This document shows, piece by piece, positions 41,700-53,850 of a stretch of 64,000 nt of DNA. Every line of letters starts with the position of its first letter. The stretch's first letter is position 1. The position numbers and the translations under genes are program-made. The notes under the pieces were generated by a model. It saw only the letters and a program-made list of their open reading frames with translations, was not told the DNA's origin and did no database searches. Source of the DNA: Dicyema japonicum (taxonomy: Eukaryota > Dicyemida > Rhombozoa > Dicyemidae); assembly GCA_011109175.1 (NCBI GenBank), contig RDEW01000025.1, positions 93,990 through 157,989 on the forward strand, in the 5' to 3' direction.

Positions 41700-42249
41700 T
41701 ACAAAGTTTTTAGTAAAACATTGGTTATATAAAATATTTTTATTTTTGCTTTCGTTTTTATTGGTATTATTGTTCAAGTGGGAACTTATATTCAAAAGGC
41801 TAGGTTTATTTGTTACTTAATGATTTTGAGATTACTCAGATCATAGTTTAAATATCTAGGTCCCCTACCTGGCTTCCGAAGAACCCCAGGGTTCATGGCT
41901 TAAAATATAAATTAAATTTTTAACTTTTTTCAACTGTCAATAATAACGAGAAGAAATAGTTACCGATAATAGAGAACAGTTACCACAGTTATAGACAAGT
42001 ACATCAAGACACAATCAGAATTGCACTAAAAATTAGAGCTTTTATTCATCATATGAAGTATATTTGAATTAAAAAACCCAGCGAGATTAGGGAAATTAAT
42101 TTGTCTTTTAGTACTATTCTAGTCACTATAAAATAACGTAACGTACCTCCTCTATGACCCGAGAACTACAGCAAGTTAGACATTGACCTCAAAAAACAGT
42201 ACAAAATAAAAATATAAGAATAAACTAAAATTATGTATAACAAAGTTAT
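41700..42249. other. Intergenic, no gene recognised
   Basis: AT-rich; no family-like frame seen. Confidence 0.4.
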
Positions 42250-45130
42250 TTAAAAGTATAATTCTCTCTCACTCGCATTATCATCAGCCTTCACTTCATC
42301 CCCCAAATCAGATGTTCTAAATTGAATCCGCATTTCACGTGCTTGATCTTTCAACACTTTCGACTTAGAACTCAGCTGTAACAGTCGGCTTGTCTGTTGA
42401 CTTGGATTACTTGGCTGACATGACAGCATCAATCGTCGTTGGTTGGTCGCACTCAACAAATGAGAAGGAAGGGACTGCTTCTCGGGTATTGATTGCACTG
42501 GCCTCTGACTCACTGAAGTCGAGTTGTACTCAGCAACCATCTCATCGAAGGCACGTGCTACATTCTCTGGGATGCAGTCCATATTAACCGTTCCATACTC
42601 CAGCATAATCGACATGATCCCCACATGGCTCTTCAAGGCAGCCTCCCTTCGAGCCAAATCACGTTCTTTTTGAATCAGAGCCTCTTCTCTCATCAGAATC
42701 CCTTATCCAAGTCATCCAGCTTGTTGGGGTCTTTCTGTTTCTCACCATGATTCTTGTGATCTTCAAGACGCCTATTAGCCTCGTCCAGCTGAATCTTAGC
42801 TGCTTTGAATGAACTGTCAATTGAAATGGCTGATTTCTAGCAAAAATTAGTAATCATACAAACAAGAACACTGTCGTTATACGAAAACAGCTCATATAAA
42901 GAGGGGAAGACGGGCTTTGCTGGATGATTCAATATTTGGGGGAATATTTTATCAAAGTTAACTTTATCCGACTTTTTTAGCAGTTCAAATGGTTTTTCCG
43001 GCACGTGATTAAGCCACCAATAGACATGTCAGGTGGGGGTAATACGTTCGAAACTGGACACGTGTTTAGACGGATTCTGAGTGGTAGAGTGTTCTTGAAT
43101 TTGGCTACAGGTAAGATACAGACATCACCAGCAGCGTTGCACGTGTCCAGAGTACTACTTCTGGTGATTTCTGGATGTGCGGACATATATTTACGTAGAT
43201 AGACCTGGGAGAGGTTATCAGAACTTGACTGATCAGCCTCAAACGCAGACAGGGCTGTCTCCCGTTCTAAAAATTAGAATTTGTTGAACCATAGTGGAGA
43301 CAGGAGTAAAGATAATTGTCAAAGGGGTCAGCTGATCTTGCAGGGACAACATCGTTCTTTTCGTCATACAAGTACGTATGGATATCAATGTGATTGTACA
43401 GTCTCTCATCCAAGAGGTCGAAGATGTGCTGATCAATTCTAAAGATAGTGTCTACAGTAACAAATAAAAAAGACCGATGTATTCATGGATGCGCTTTCGA
43501 CGAAGAACATCCGTCTGTTTGCGATAATTCAGATTTTGATTCATCTAGGAATATAGGAATAATCCAACTCATCTTAGCCTCTTCTGTGAACTTGTTAACT
43601 TTCTGGGTGAGAATGTGCAGTTCCGATCGGTAGGCACAGTGAATCTCATACATTTCAGGAGATTCGGCAGTTTTTGAAATTAGAAAAAACTGTTTTGTCC
43701 GGTTGCATTATCCCTCGTAAGCAAATTCTTGAGTGGAATCACAGCACTCTAAAGCATAAAATTTTTTTATTTAATAATAAAAGTATTAAATTAGTTTTTT
43801 TAATAAAAATAAATTATTAAAAAATATAATAAATATATATTTATTAATGATTAACACTAACTTTTCCATCAGCGTGCAGAACGAGTACTTGTGGTTGGGA
43901 CTGCATTGAAGGAATACTACGAGACCATCAATTATAAGCAGTATTGCGTCTACTAGTTAATTGGGAGTAATACCTATCAATTTTCCATTGTGCAACCTCA
44001 ATTGAATTCCCATCTCAAATAAGAGATTATTCAAACTTATATTACTCCGCTAAATATTATGCCGAAAAATACAGAAAATTCCTCCCCATTGAAAACCACA
44101 GCAGATTTCCGATCAAAGGCTGATGTGATCTCTTCTTTCCTTACTTGAAGTTTCTTGGCGTTAATATTCGAGTTGATATTCAGCAAGACCTCTTGGATAT
44201 TCGACTTGGCCTCCATGAGAAGTACTTCATCCAACGTATCCGCTAAAATGTAAATGAAGACTACGCTCTGCGTGTTTGATCATTTCCGACACAATGATGG
44301 GGTACTTTGAGATCCTCTGGGAAATTAGTTGGTGAAGGTCTTGGATAGAGCGGTTGTGGAAGATGACATTGTCCATACATTTCTACAACTAACCCACGTG
44401 GCTTACTTGGAGGTAAGCAGCAAATTTCTTTGAAGAGCGAATATTCTCCTTCAACAGCAAAATACTGTCCTGTGTTTGATGACAAAAATTGGAGTAAATT
44501 TTGGTGACATTTTCGCCGTTTGTTGAGGTAAACTAAATAAAATTAATTATTTTATTTAATAAATTTTAAAAATAATAAATTTATCTTACAAAATGCGATA
44601 TTGTCTTGCCAATGTTTAACACAATGTCGTTGATATTGGGACGCAGCGATTTGAGAGTTTGACAAAACTCTGAGTGGTACTTCATTAGTTCGTCCAAGAC
44701 AGGAAAAAGCTTCACGACCGTGTCTACGCTCATTTCCAGGTCGTTGAGGAATGAAAGAGAGTACAGCTCCATCATTTTGAGTGCCTTCACTGTATTGCAC
44801 TCAGTCTTATATAACTCGTGCACCAAATTCTGCATATTAATCTCATTTTTGCTCATATTAGTCAATATCTAACAATTACCCTAATATGACAACCTGTATG
44901 TCGCACAGCGAGGACCAGGGAGGGCTAGCAGTGCCGAATTCAGAGTCAGTTTCCATCAAATCATCATATCTACTAATAAATATTAAAATTTAGAGTTAAA
45001 ATGTAGCTAATATGAATACCCTTTGTAAGTCATGAGTGTATGTGTTATTGGAACCGAATATCTGCTTTGATGACCTAAAATATACCTTACGGCTGGTTTC
45101 CTTTCGGAGAACTTTGATTTCTATTTAAAT
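42250..45130 (-). CDS. Dbl-family RhoGEF, Lbc/RGS-RhoGEF type (DH-PH-coiled coil)
   Basis: Activates Rho-type GTPases by nucleotide exchange. Minus strand order: FGTASPPWSSL (about 44930), then the DH domain NLVHELYKTECNTVKALKMM ... SFLNDLEMS ... LFPVLDELMKYHSEF (CR1), GENVTKIYSNFCHQTQDSIL, SSKKFAAYLQ, DLHQLISQRISKYPIIVSEM (CR3 helix, family QRITKYPLL), then LLMEAKSNIQEVLLNINS; PH domain with IDGLVVFLQC...HKYSFC (family LLTDILVFLQ..KYIF) and ESPEMYEIHCAYRSELHIL; a C-terminal region ending in a coiled coil (KAAKIQLDEANRRLEDHKNH, IQKERDLARREAALKSH) and stop at about 42250. Introns of about 22-50 nt separate the blocks. A frame change near 42700 is unexplained. The 5' end above 45130 is unresolved, with no C1 or RGS domain seen. 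Confidence 0.85.
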
Positions 45131-46480
45131 TATTAGTCATAAAAACAGTTTTAAGCCGCACAAGAGCAAATGTTTTTTAAATAAAATATTAATTTAAATA
45201 AAAATATAATTAAAAGTTATTTAAGTATAATAAAAAATACATTTTTAATGGGTTCATCACAGCTTTTGTCTGATCCTTCCTTTTTATTACGTCTCCTTAT
45301 CTAAACAAAATTTGATTTTTAGATACTCTGTTTAAGTAAGAATTAGTTGGAGCAACAGAATTCCTATTACAGACTATTTTGTCTAGATTTCATTATTTTC
45401 ATACCCATACTTCTTGTGTTTGTATTGAGTCCTTCGTTGAACTCCTTCTCATTGGTCTCACTTACTGTTATATTCCCAGAGTAAGTGATCTGTTCTCTCA
45501 TTGGCGTTAATGTGAGGAATCTTTGTGTTTCTCTTCCTTAATATTGGTTATATTCTCTGCTTACTTTTTATTACTGTCCTTGGTTGTATCTGATCAGTTT
45601 CCTATGATTATATGCATCACTTATCACTTTATTGCTCATTCACCTCACTTCGCTCTATTTAACCGTGTAATTCTATTTATGGAAATTATTTTTTCGTATT
45701 TTATCACTTTTATCTTTCCGCAAATTATTTTATTTGATTAAATTTATAAACAATTATTTAAATCAAAAAATAATTAAATAAAAAATTAAATTATCTTTTA
45801 TTTAAGTGAATACTAAAGTTCACCTACCTTCTCCATTGGCATCTATAAGGATTTCCTCACCTTTACTTTATGCGAGTTTAGATAGATAAGTCTCTTGGTG
45901 AGTCAATGACACTGTGATAGATTTTCTTCAAGGCTAGCTTAGTTTTCAAGGTTATTTGATATATGTTAGCATAAATTGTCCATATTTAGATTAAATTTGC
46001 TTCAATTTATTGATGGTAAATCAATTCCTTAATTTATGATAAAAATATCAATAAAGCAGATTTAATGCTATTCTTCTCAAATCTCTTCTCTAAATTACAG
46101 TTATTAGTAGTGACTGACTTCACAGCCTGTCTCCAACACACAGTACAGCTTCTCATGCATTTTAATAATGGGATTCCATATATAAAGATCCTCAGGATGA
46201 TGTGAATTGGTGATCTCTATAATTTTTAATGGTATCGAATTTATTATCACTATCAACCTCATTATATCAAAATTTTTGTCACGGATGAGAGGATCTCACA
46301 CATCAATCCTTTGTACTAAGATGCACTCGTATTTTATTTTCTAACAAATTTTATGGATTAATTGATTTATGTGTGAATTTATGATAAAACTTAATTATAC
46401 TTTATTTTTGTGCGTTGATAAATATATTATTCTATTGCAGGTAAAAAGAGTCCCATGACTCTTGGGCTAATTTATCAGAG
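45131..46480. other. Intergenic with a SINE-2 fragment
   Basis: About 45400-45600 resembles the SINE-2 body (GTATTGAGTCCTTCGTTGAACTCCTTCTCATTGG), compare 55005-55060. The hydrophobic plus frame 45523-45741 falls in it and is not taken as a gene. Confidence 0.4.
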
Positions 46481-47149
46481 AGGTGGTGACGTACCTATAT
46501 TTTATGAAATTTCAGAATAGTAACACGATATGTAATTCTTGTCTTCCTTCTTGTGAGGAAGGACGAGATGATGGAAAAATCGAAAATCAAAGTTCTAGAC
46601 AAAGGATGTGTCGGATGCACGTAGGACGGGATTTGAATCTCGTCCATCAAAAAATGAAAAAATAGAAGATCATCTGTCAGAAGCTGCATGTGTAAGGGAA
46701 TAGAAAGACAATGAAAATATAAAACTATTAAGTGACGAAAGAATGGAAGATCATCTGTCAGAATCTAGGATAACAGTTAGTATGGTTCTGAATATGTTGA
46801 TAATAAAATGACTTTTCTGTGGTCACATGTTCGATTTTTTTACACAAAGAAATCAAGTGGGTTTATTAAATCATAAGTTGTTTTCATTTGTACGTCATTA
46901 GTTTTCCTAATTCGATTTTAAAGTGATTAAGTAATGAGTGTTTAATCGTCCGAACTGAATAAAATTGATTCTCGAGAACACACCAACCATTCTGCCTAGC
47001 AGAACACCAGTAAGAACTTCGGAAGCGTCGTAACCGGATGTTGGTGGAATACATGATTTCGTGGACAATTAATTTCATAATTTGTTATTTATCTTAAAAA
47101 TAGAATTGACTATTAAAAAACCGACGTTTTTTATCCCAAGTAAAAGGTC
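46481..47149. other. Intergenic, one weak candidate frame
   Basis: A minus frame 46884-47078 (MKLIVHEIMYSTNIRLRRFR...) could be spliced with a 22-nt GT...AG intron, but I recognise nothing in it. Confidence 0.3.
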
Positions 47150-47420
47150 GGATGGCTCAATATAAAAGTTCCTGACCAAAATCATGGGGTCCACTGTTCG
47201 AATCTCGCTAGTGTCCATTCGGTTGAAGGTTCCACGCATCTATGATGCTTTAGAGATTGACAAGTGACGCCGTCATCAGTGTTTCAACACTTCGGAACTG
47301 AATTGTCTTATGGAACTAACACAAACAAAAAGAAAAGAACGACAAGTCAAGAACACTCTCAATGTCTTGGATATGCCTTGGATTAATTGAAAATACTCTT
47401 CTTACTTCTTAAAATAAGGT
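47150..47420 (+). repeat. tRNA-derived SINE-1, plus strand
   Basis: Head with GGATGGCTCAATATAAAAG (A-box region) and CCACTGTTCGAATCTCGC (B-box), body GAAGGTTCCACGCATCTATGATGC and GACGCCGTCATCAGTG, tail ACACAAACAAAAAGAAAAG and then AATGTCTTGGATATGCC. Confidence 0.75.
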
Positions 47421-47549
47421 TTGAGTATTGTCCAAGGTGGGTTTAAGTAATAGAAACATTCCGAACAGACTTCCTTCCTAATCCTGATAGAAAATAATTA
47501 CGCAGTTAGAGATCAGGTATTTTAACTATAATTTTGTTTTTCGTTTTTT

Positions 47550-47830
47550 TTATTAAAAAAATTAACGCTGAATGTTTGCAAAACGGAAGTAGTTGATATC
47601 AGAAAAATGGGAAAAAGATCGTATAAAATATGAAGGAATACCAATGAGCTTGGGCCCTTATTTGGAGACAGTGAGGACATGGTTAGAAGAAAAACCCTTG
47701 TTGTATCTACGCTAAACAAAGTTAAAAAAAACTGGATTGATACGAGGATCAAGTATATCATTCCGGCTAATACTATACAACGCCTTAGACCAGTCTTACT
47801 TTTAATTCACCAGCGAAGAAATATCCAAGG
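47550..47830 (+). mobile_element. LINE-E fragment, plus strand
   Basis: Reads VVDIRKMGKRSYKI then LGPLFGDSEDMVRRKTLVVS, TLNKVKKNWID, matching IVEIRKMKTRSS and LLGDSQDISRR in the copy at 28860-30613. Confidence 0.7.
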
Positions 47831-48176
47831 CTGAGGAACATGGGAAAATTTCGGCAGCTTAGGAAAATGCTCAGATATAATTGGAACAACAAAAATAGAT
47901 AAGAATGCTTTATATGATGTTTCCCCCGCTGTCTTTCGACTCTCTATTTGAGATGGAGGCTCTTCAAGCGTATTTTGAGATTGGAAATGGATACACCAGG
48001 TAATATAGCGATGGAGGAGTACTTAGTTGAGACTGGGTCACGTTTCTATGGACTCCCACGAATCACACTTCCAAAATACTTGATTTAATCTCAAGTACGT
48101 TAAAAGAAAAATGAAATGTGGAGATCATTTGAACTACTTGAGAGAGGTTGCACACGACCGAGGAAGGTGGATCTGC
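47831..48176. other. Intergenic, nothing recognised
   Basis: No family-like frame. Confidence 0.35.
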
Positions 48177-48390
48177 TTAGTTAGTTTGATCGATTGGGAC
48201 GGATAAACAATCTCCAGGGTAGAATATTTCTTCGATTTTTCGCTTGGCAGAGTCAGCATTTGCGGAGTCCGAATGATCAGATAATGCAATACGTGAAGTA
48301 GAGGGATCGACGCATCTCAGATTCCATACGAGAGCTCTTCCATGCAGGAAGGGAAAAATTGTTATCTCATCTTTTCGCGACAAATTGTAT
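48177..48390 (-). mobile_element. RLE-LINE endonuclease fragment, minus strand
   Basis: Frame 48383-48177: RKDEITIFPFLHGRALVWNL then RCVDPSTSR, the same block as RPDGMTVFPF..GKPLVWDVTC of the larger copy. Here RPD has become RKDE, and the subfamily differs from the three plus-strand stubs. Confidence 0.6.
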
Positions 48391-49052
48391 TTATAATACT
48401 GATTATGGTGATATCTTTAATATTATAGATGACTGTGGAGTTGATCAAAAATCAACGTACCATAACATCACTGGTAAAAAGAATCAAAGGGAACCTGAAC
48501 GATTTGTGAAAGGAACTCTGGTCTCGAAATGTTTAAGCGCATTTAAGATGAGTATCAGTACACCAGCTAACACAAATGGTGAATAATACTTACAAGATTC
48601 AGTGAAAATTTCAAGGACGTCGAGATATTACGTTTCCATAATTTATTGTGGCTTCTGACTAAAAATTATTGCGTCTAATAACTCCTAGAATGTAAAGGTA
48701 ATCAGGGTCACAAAATAACTGACAAATCAAAATACTCGTGGGATTGACTTACCCAACTTATTTTCTTTATTGGGGAGTATCAGACCCTATTTATTTTTTG
48801 CCTCGAATCACTGAGAAGGAATTAATAGTAGATGATGTATCCAATTCTAAATCTGCCAACAGTAGTGAGATCTTTTAAGATCACAAAACTATTCATCCAG
48901 AATCAAAAGAATTGAAGTCAAAAGGTCCTGTTTTGTGCCATCGTTGCACCGGGTGCCACATGATAGTGGTGAACCATACGACCCCTGGAATCAACCTAAG
49001 AACATGAAACAGGAAGAGAGGGCCTTTACGAATGATATCTCTAAGAGACTTT
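48391..49052. other. Intergenic, nothing recognised
   Basis: A 75-residue plus frame (48359-48586) has no family resemblance. Confidence 0.35.
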
Positions 49053-49710
49053 CTATAATACAAAAAAACAATAAAAGTGAAATTTAAAAAATGAAAAAAA
49101 CAGTTTATTATGGATTGTAAATGGATGTTTAGCCTTAATAGTAGGATATTTGTCCTTAAACTTCAAACTATGGGACAGTGTCTCGACCAGGAAATGCAGA
49201 TATTCCGTTGAAGAACTGATCAGTGGATGGATCAAATCTGTGATATTCTGTTCGAATTGATAAATTCGGACACGTGTTCTCCATTTTAAGGTCATCCAGG
49301 AACTGCTTGCTTGAAACTGGTCGACGGTAGAAGTTATAGACATCCCCCACCGTACTCATTTTGGATAGCAGATTACTGGGACAGGATGGTCCAATTCCTC
49401 GTAGAGGGAATTGAGGATCTAGTCAATTTTTAGGAGATACCTTGAATTTATCCTCAATGTCTTCGATATTGATATCCTGAATGTCTCCTTCTTTTCCTAA
49501 ATGTTGCTTACAAAGCTCAGTGATGATTTCCATAAGGTTCTTTGGTGGAAGGTAAGCTTTGTTAGCTCTTTCAATGTCCTTATACTAGTAAGTCCTCCTT
49601 CTACTGATTCGTTAAGACATTGGGACGTTGATATTATATTGGATGAACTGAAAGCTCTACTAATAAGTCTTATAATCAGTTTCTTTAATATTATGTGTTT
49701 CAGTTAAACC
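49053..49710 (-). CDS. MRPL50: Mitochondrial large-subunit ribosomal protein mL50
   Basis: Component of the mitoribosome large subunit. Minus strand: an Arg/Ser-rich amphipathic start (LIIRLISRAFSSSN, presequence-like, ATG not found), a 26-nt intron, DIERANKAYLPPKNLMEIIT (family RAYTPPEDLQSRLE), QDINIEDIEDKFK, a 22-nt intron, LNSLYEELDHPVPVICYPKM (family [20 protein letters not shown]), STVGDVYNFYRRPVSSK (family RVRDVLDFYNVPI), CPNLSIRTEYHRFDPSTDQF and the invertebrate-type extension SAFPGRDTV ... LKFKDKYPTIKAKHPF. Between DTVP and LKFKD the frame moves by +1 at TAG (about 49172). The true stop is uncertain. Confidence 0.75.
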
Positions 49711-49859
49711 TGGTGACCTGCCAACATTGAAAGTTAATTTATTTTTAAATTAAAAAAATGAATTTTATAATAAAAAATTAAAATAGTACTAATTTCGGAA
49801 TTTTTGGCATCATAAATTGTTAAATTAAAATCTTTCTATAAATAATTTTTTAAATGCCA

Positions 49860-50095
49860 AGTGTTTTTCATTTTTTCAAGTGTTAGCGTGGTGCTATTTT
49901 ACTGTTTGGTTGGTGCTTTCTTTTCCTTTCTACCTTTCTTCTCTGCCCTTGTCTACTATAGCGGTGTCATGCGATCCATTTATCTTAAATGTCGGCCTAT
50001 ACAAGGGTGGCACGAAAAAGGATCATTTCTTTTCCCACTCCAGTAGAAAACCTTTTTCTTCCTTTGCCGTTTGTTCTGAAAAAAATTGAAAAAAC
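49860..50095 (+). repeat. SINE-2 fragment
   Basis: CTTTCTTTTCCTTTCTACC ... GGTGTCATGCGATCCATTTATCTTAAAT ... GGTGGCACGAAAAAGGA is parallel to 55040-55145. The two overlapping plus frames here are only this repeat. Confidence 0.55.
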
Positions 50096-50734
50096 TTGTT
50101 CCTCAAATGTCAGTGATTCACCATACAAATTCTTAGACTGATTACTCAATTTGTCTAACTGTGGGGCGGTCTCAAGAGAACATATTTATTCTTGAATAGA
50201 CGAGTGTGTCTCCGGCCCAAAAAGGGAGACTCACGTGTAACCAAATAAGTGCGAGAGATTATCAAGCCTAGGATCTTTTTTCTAGTCCCAATTGGCAGGA
50301 GTTTAATCACATAGAAAGAAAAAATGTAGTAGAGGTTAAGTCGCCAATTTAACAAAATATTTATACAAAATTACACCTCAATAATAATCACTTCGTCCCA
50401 CCTCACTACAGACGATCCTTGCCAAATTCTCAAGGTTGAAGTATATCATGTGTCTCAACCAGCTCTGTATCCAAAAAAAAGTGACCATTTAGTCCATGTA
50501 TGCTAGAAAATCAAAAGCGGAGAATCATATTGACATAAAGGCATTTGTCCAATGGAATCAATTGCCTATTTTTCAAGTATCGTAATTAAAAAAGAAAAAC
50601 GCGATCGTTATCCCGGCCTCTCTGAGTGACGATTTATCTTCTCTAGTGCTCATCTCGTGATCCCACGCACTTTCAGAAGATTCGTGCTACTGGCAAGCGT
50701 CCAAGTGAGATGAATGGCACGTTCGTTTTTTCAG
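50096..50734. other. Intergenic, nothing recognised
   Basis: A 66-residue minus frame (50155-50355) has no family resemblance. Confidence 0.35.
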
Positions 50735-51032
50735 TTAGATCTCAAAGATGGTAGGGTCCTCTATGGAAGGCAAAAAATCATTAATAGTTCCACTACTGAG
50801 CACTGGAACTTCTTGAATTTCTTTAGGTAGAATATCGCTAGATTTTTCCAAACAACGAGAACTTTCACGAAAACCATAATGCTTATAGCCCCATTCACAA
50901 CTAAAGGAATAATTTTAGATATCAGCATCCCTTGTATCTTCTGCTTTCTCAATATTTTCCTCAATTGTTAGCTACTCAGGAAAAAAGACATTTCACCACC
51001 TCTTCCAACATCTGACCGATGAACAAATCCAT
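50735..51032 (-). CDS. Possible small gene, function unknown
   Basis: Minus ATG at 51032 gives MDLFIGQMLEE, then a 28-nt GT...AG intron, LTIEENIEKAEDTRDADI; a further frame reads CEWGYKHYGFRESSRCLEKS, DILPKEIQEVPVLSSGTIND, FLPSIEDPTIFEI with stop at 50735. The link between the second and third parts lacks a clean GT donor. It is divergent from OXA1L (71 bp between start codons). Not recognised. Confidence 0.35.
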
Positions 51033-51103
51033 CGAATTTAAAATCCAAAAAATTAAAATTAAATTGGCAGAATAATAATTTAAAATTAATTAAATTATAT
51101 TTT

Positions 51104-52158
51104 ATGTTACGATTTGTATCACGTTATGGTTGTTATGTTTCCACTTTTTCTAATTTCATCAACCCAAGGACGTCCTTCATAGTCAGTCGTCGGTTTCAGA
51201 GCACAAATATCCCTGACAGCGATGAAACTGATTTTATTCCTCCCCCTCCAACTCTAATACCAGAACCACCACCGACTCCTGATTTAAATATATTGGGTGA
51301 GGAAACACTGTCTTCACTCGGACTTGGTGGATATAGTCCTGCAAGCCTTTACAGATTGTCGATTGAAGCCTTGCACGTGCATGGGTCACTTCCTTGGTGG
51401 CAGGCTATTTTATGTGGAACCTTTGTCATTAGAATCATTATGTCGCACATAAACATATGCCAGGTGAGACAATCAACGAAACTCACCAACGCCACTAAGA
51501 AAATTGAGGATTATAAGGAGAGGATCACTGCGGCACGACTTTGTGGGGACAATATTGAATGTAAGCTTAAATTTGACTTTCGTAGTGTCTAAGGTCTCAA
51601 TAGAGTTTCAAAGTTTTATGAAGAGTATGAACATTAAATATCGGTATTTCGCCTACTCTATGCCCGTGTTTTTTCTGACGTACACTGGACTGAGATCGAT
51701 GATAAATTTGCCTGTGCCAAGCTTTAGAACAGGCGGCACTGGCTTCTTCCAGGATCTCACAGTCTATGATCCTACTTATATTCTTCCATCCCTCACTTGC
51801 GTTTTTTTAATAACCCAATTTTTTGTAAGCTGACCCTGAATGATTTCTAGATTTCAAGGTCAACCATGCCCCCTATGGGTAGGTTAATGAAGCTTTCCAT
51901 GCCGCTTCTGCCTTTCATTGGTTTTGCAATGATTTATAAATTGCCTGCCGTTTGTCTTCTTTTAATATTTAGGGTATGCTTCTTCATTGGACCTGCTCGA
52001 ATTTCCTTGCGTTGGTTCAGACTATTATATTCAAGAATGAGAGGGTCAAGGATGTCTTGAACATACCCACAGTTAAGACCGAGGTGATTAACGTGAAAAG
52101 GGGATCTCCTAGGAAATCGATTTTTGAAGAACTTTCTGGCAGTAATAACTGCTACTGA
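51104..52158 (+). CDS. OXA1L: Mitochondrial inner-membrane insertase Oxa1/OXA1L
   Basis: Inserts mitochondrial translation products and some imported proteins into the inner membrane. N-terminal presequence [15 protein letters not shown], Pro-rich linker, then the YidC/Oxa1 core: [37 protein letters not shown] (TM1), [20 protein letters not shown], then [20 protein letters not shown] and [14 protein letters not shown] (the family's NLPVPSLQTGG..WFQDLTVSDPIYILP), [20 protein letters not shown], then [16 protein letters not shown] (family FMYWLSSNLFSLVQ). Introns 51561-51585 (25 nt), 51825-51850 (26) and 51949-51972 (24). The frame is clean to TGA at 52156. The C-terminal tail (about 45 residues) is shorter than in vertebrates. 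Start chosen as the only ATG giving a presequence. Confidence 0.95.
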
Positions 52159-52185
52159 CTCCTAGTTTATAAAAATGTTAGTAAA

Positions 52186-52302
52186 ATGAAAACTGTGGAA
52201 GAACGCCTAAAACATGATTCTGATGTTTTCCTAAAGTCGGGGTCTTCTCCCATAAAAAAGACATTTTTCAGGGATCCTACGAAAAAACACAATTTGAAGT
52301 AA
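52186..52302 (+). CDS. Small ORF (38 aa), uncertain
   Basis: ATG at 52186 opens MKTVEERLKHDSDVF, KKTFFRDPTKKHNLK, stop 52300. Lys-rich, no recognised family. It starts 28 bp after OXA1L ends and stops 29 bp before the minus-strand gene ends, so it could be a 3' UTR frame. Confidence 0.25.
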   Translation: MKTVEERLKHDSDVFLKSGSSPIKKTFFRDPTKKHNLK

Positions 52303-52330
52303 ATAATGATTTTTGACTATAAAAGGTGCT

Positions 52331-52921
52331 TTATTGTCTAAAATTCAATTTTCTTTCATAATCAATAGTTTTGTGTACTGAATATGTCAAATTTTCTATT
52401 TTTCTTTTAAAGTTCACATCGACGCTTTTAAAGGGGTCAGGGAAGGGGTACTTTTGAGTTTCTCTAGGACTTCCTTGAGGATAGAATGAGTAGTTTCTTA
52501 TCATCGTTGGAGGTATGGTTTTTCTTTGTGCTTCTTTTGATGACATTGGTCTTTCGATTTCGTCTGTTTTCAACTGCAGTCTCAGATGAAGAGGTACCTC
52601 GAGGGTTTCCCCCATGGTGGTGTTTATGCTGGGGTTTTCGTCAGGGAGGGGAGTCCAATACGTGGTACGTTTCAGAGCCCTTCCTTGTATGGACAACACT
52701 TCTAAGTCTTCCGTTTGCTTTTTGTCTTTATTTTGTGGGAGGAAATGGTGATTCTTATGGTTGGACAATTCTCGATATAGGGATTTCTGGTTACTTTGAA
52801 TTTTCAACAAGCAGGAAATATTCGGATTCGTTGTTAACTCAGTCGTGAGTTTGTTTATGTTATTTTTGAATAAATTCTTGCTTGTGTAATTTTCTTTAAC
52901 AATTTTGTTAAGTCTAAGCAT
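52331..52921 (-). CDS. Unidentified 196-residue protein
   Basis: One uninterrupted minus frame, unusually long for this window, beginning MLRLNKIVKENYTSKNLF. Rich in Asn, Lys, Pro and Thr with segments TTYWTPLPDENPSI, VPLHLRLQLKTDEIERPMSS and YPFPDPFKSVDVNFKRK. No membrane segment or domain that I recognise. It is tail-to-tail with OXA1L. Confidence 0.5.
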   Translation of the reverse strand: MLRLNKIVKENYTSKNLFKNNINKLTTELTTNPNISCLLKIQSNQKSLYRELSNHKNHHFLPQNKDKKQTEDLEVLSIQGRALKRTTYWTPLPDENPSINTTMGETLEVPLHLRLQLKTDEIERPMSSKEAQRKTIPPTMIRNYSFYPQGSPRETQKYPFPDPFKSVDVNFKRKIENLTYSVHKTIDYERKLNFRQ

Positions 52922-53380
52922 TTTTCATAACCTGACCTTTTTATTGAGGAGATTGTGGCTGAATCATAAGGGAAACTCATTTATTTACCGAAGCCGCAGT
53001 TTATTGTAAATTTTAAGTATTTAAATAATAAAAATTTGTACTTTAGAAAATTAATTTAAATTAATTTATCGAGATTTTAATTAAAAATTATTTTTTTACG
53101 TTCAAAAATATTAAATAATACATTTTAATGGACGTGTTTCCTCACAATATTTGCGATTCTCAGTTTTTAAATTTAATTTTTTAGTGAAACTGCCTAATTA
53201 ATGAGTGTAACTTTTTTTTTATTTGTGTAACTAATTGTAAATATTCAATAATTTCTAACCACAGCAAGCGTGTGTTAGAATTAAAAAATACATTATGTGT
53301 GGGAGATCAGTACAAGATGCCCCCTCTCCGATATCGGACTTTTTTTTCGTCCGTCTTGGTTACCTCTTTTAACCTGGTGA
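52922..53380. other. Very AT-rich intergenic sequence
   Basis: Nothing recognised. Confidence 0.4.
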
Positions 53381-53640
53381 TCACGGGAAAACTTTTTTTT
53401 ATTATTGAAAGGCCCAGGTAGCTCCGTGATTAGGAATTATAATAATGGTACTTTGTTTAATCATCCCCCACTTGGTAATTGACTAAAGATTTTTCTTAGT
53501 GCTCTGTGTTCCTCATCTTCCCTCGTTCTACTAAAGTAGCTTATGTGATCCAATTGTCTTATGTGATGCTCAGTCTCAGGACAACACTAAAAGGATCTCT
53601 CTCAATCTATTGGAAAGGTTCACACAATTGAAAAGGTAGT
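53381..53640 (+). repeat. SINE-2 copy, worn
   Basis: CCCAGGTAGCTCCGTGATTAGG parallels the SINE-2 head at 54957 (ACCAGGTAGCTTAGTGGTCGGG), and GTGATCCAATTGTCTTATGTG the body at 55095. Confidence 0.45.
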
Positions 53641-53850
53641 TTTTAATTAACAGTCTGTGTTAAATGAAATTATTGCTAGTTGGGATCACAGGTGAATTAT
53701 TACTTTAACTTGGAAAATAAGAAAATTTAAAAAAATCAGAAAATAATAATTTGATAATATTAAAATTTATTCTAAATATATTTATTAATTTAAATTTTAA
53801 ATATTTTTTCTTAAATTACGTTTTTGTGGTTGTTGCCTTAGTTGAAAGAA

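Noticed and set aside
45523-45741. 72-residue hydrophobic frame as a membrane protein
   Set aside because: Pyrimidine-rich SINE-2 body gives Phe/Leu/Ser-rich translation in this frame; the same pattern occurs at 49860-50090.
46884-47078. 64-residue minus-strand frame
   Set aside because: Could be spliced with a 22-nt intron, but no family recognised in either version.
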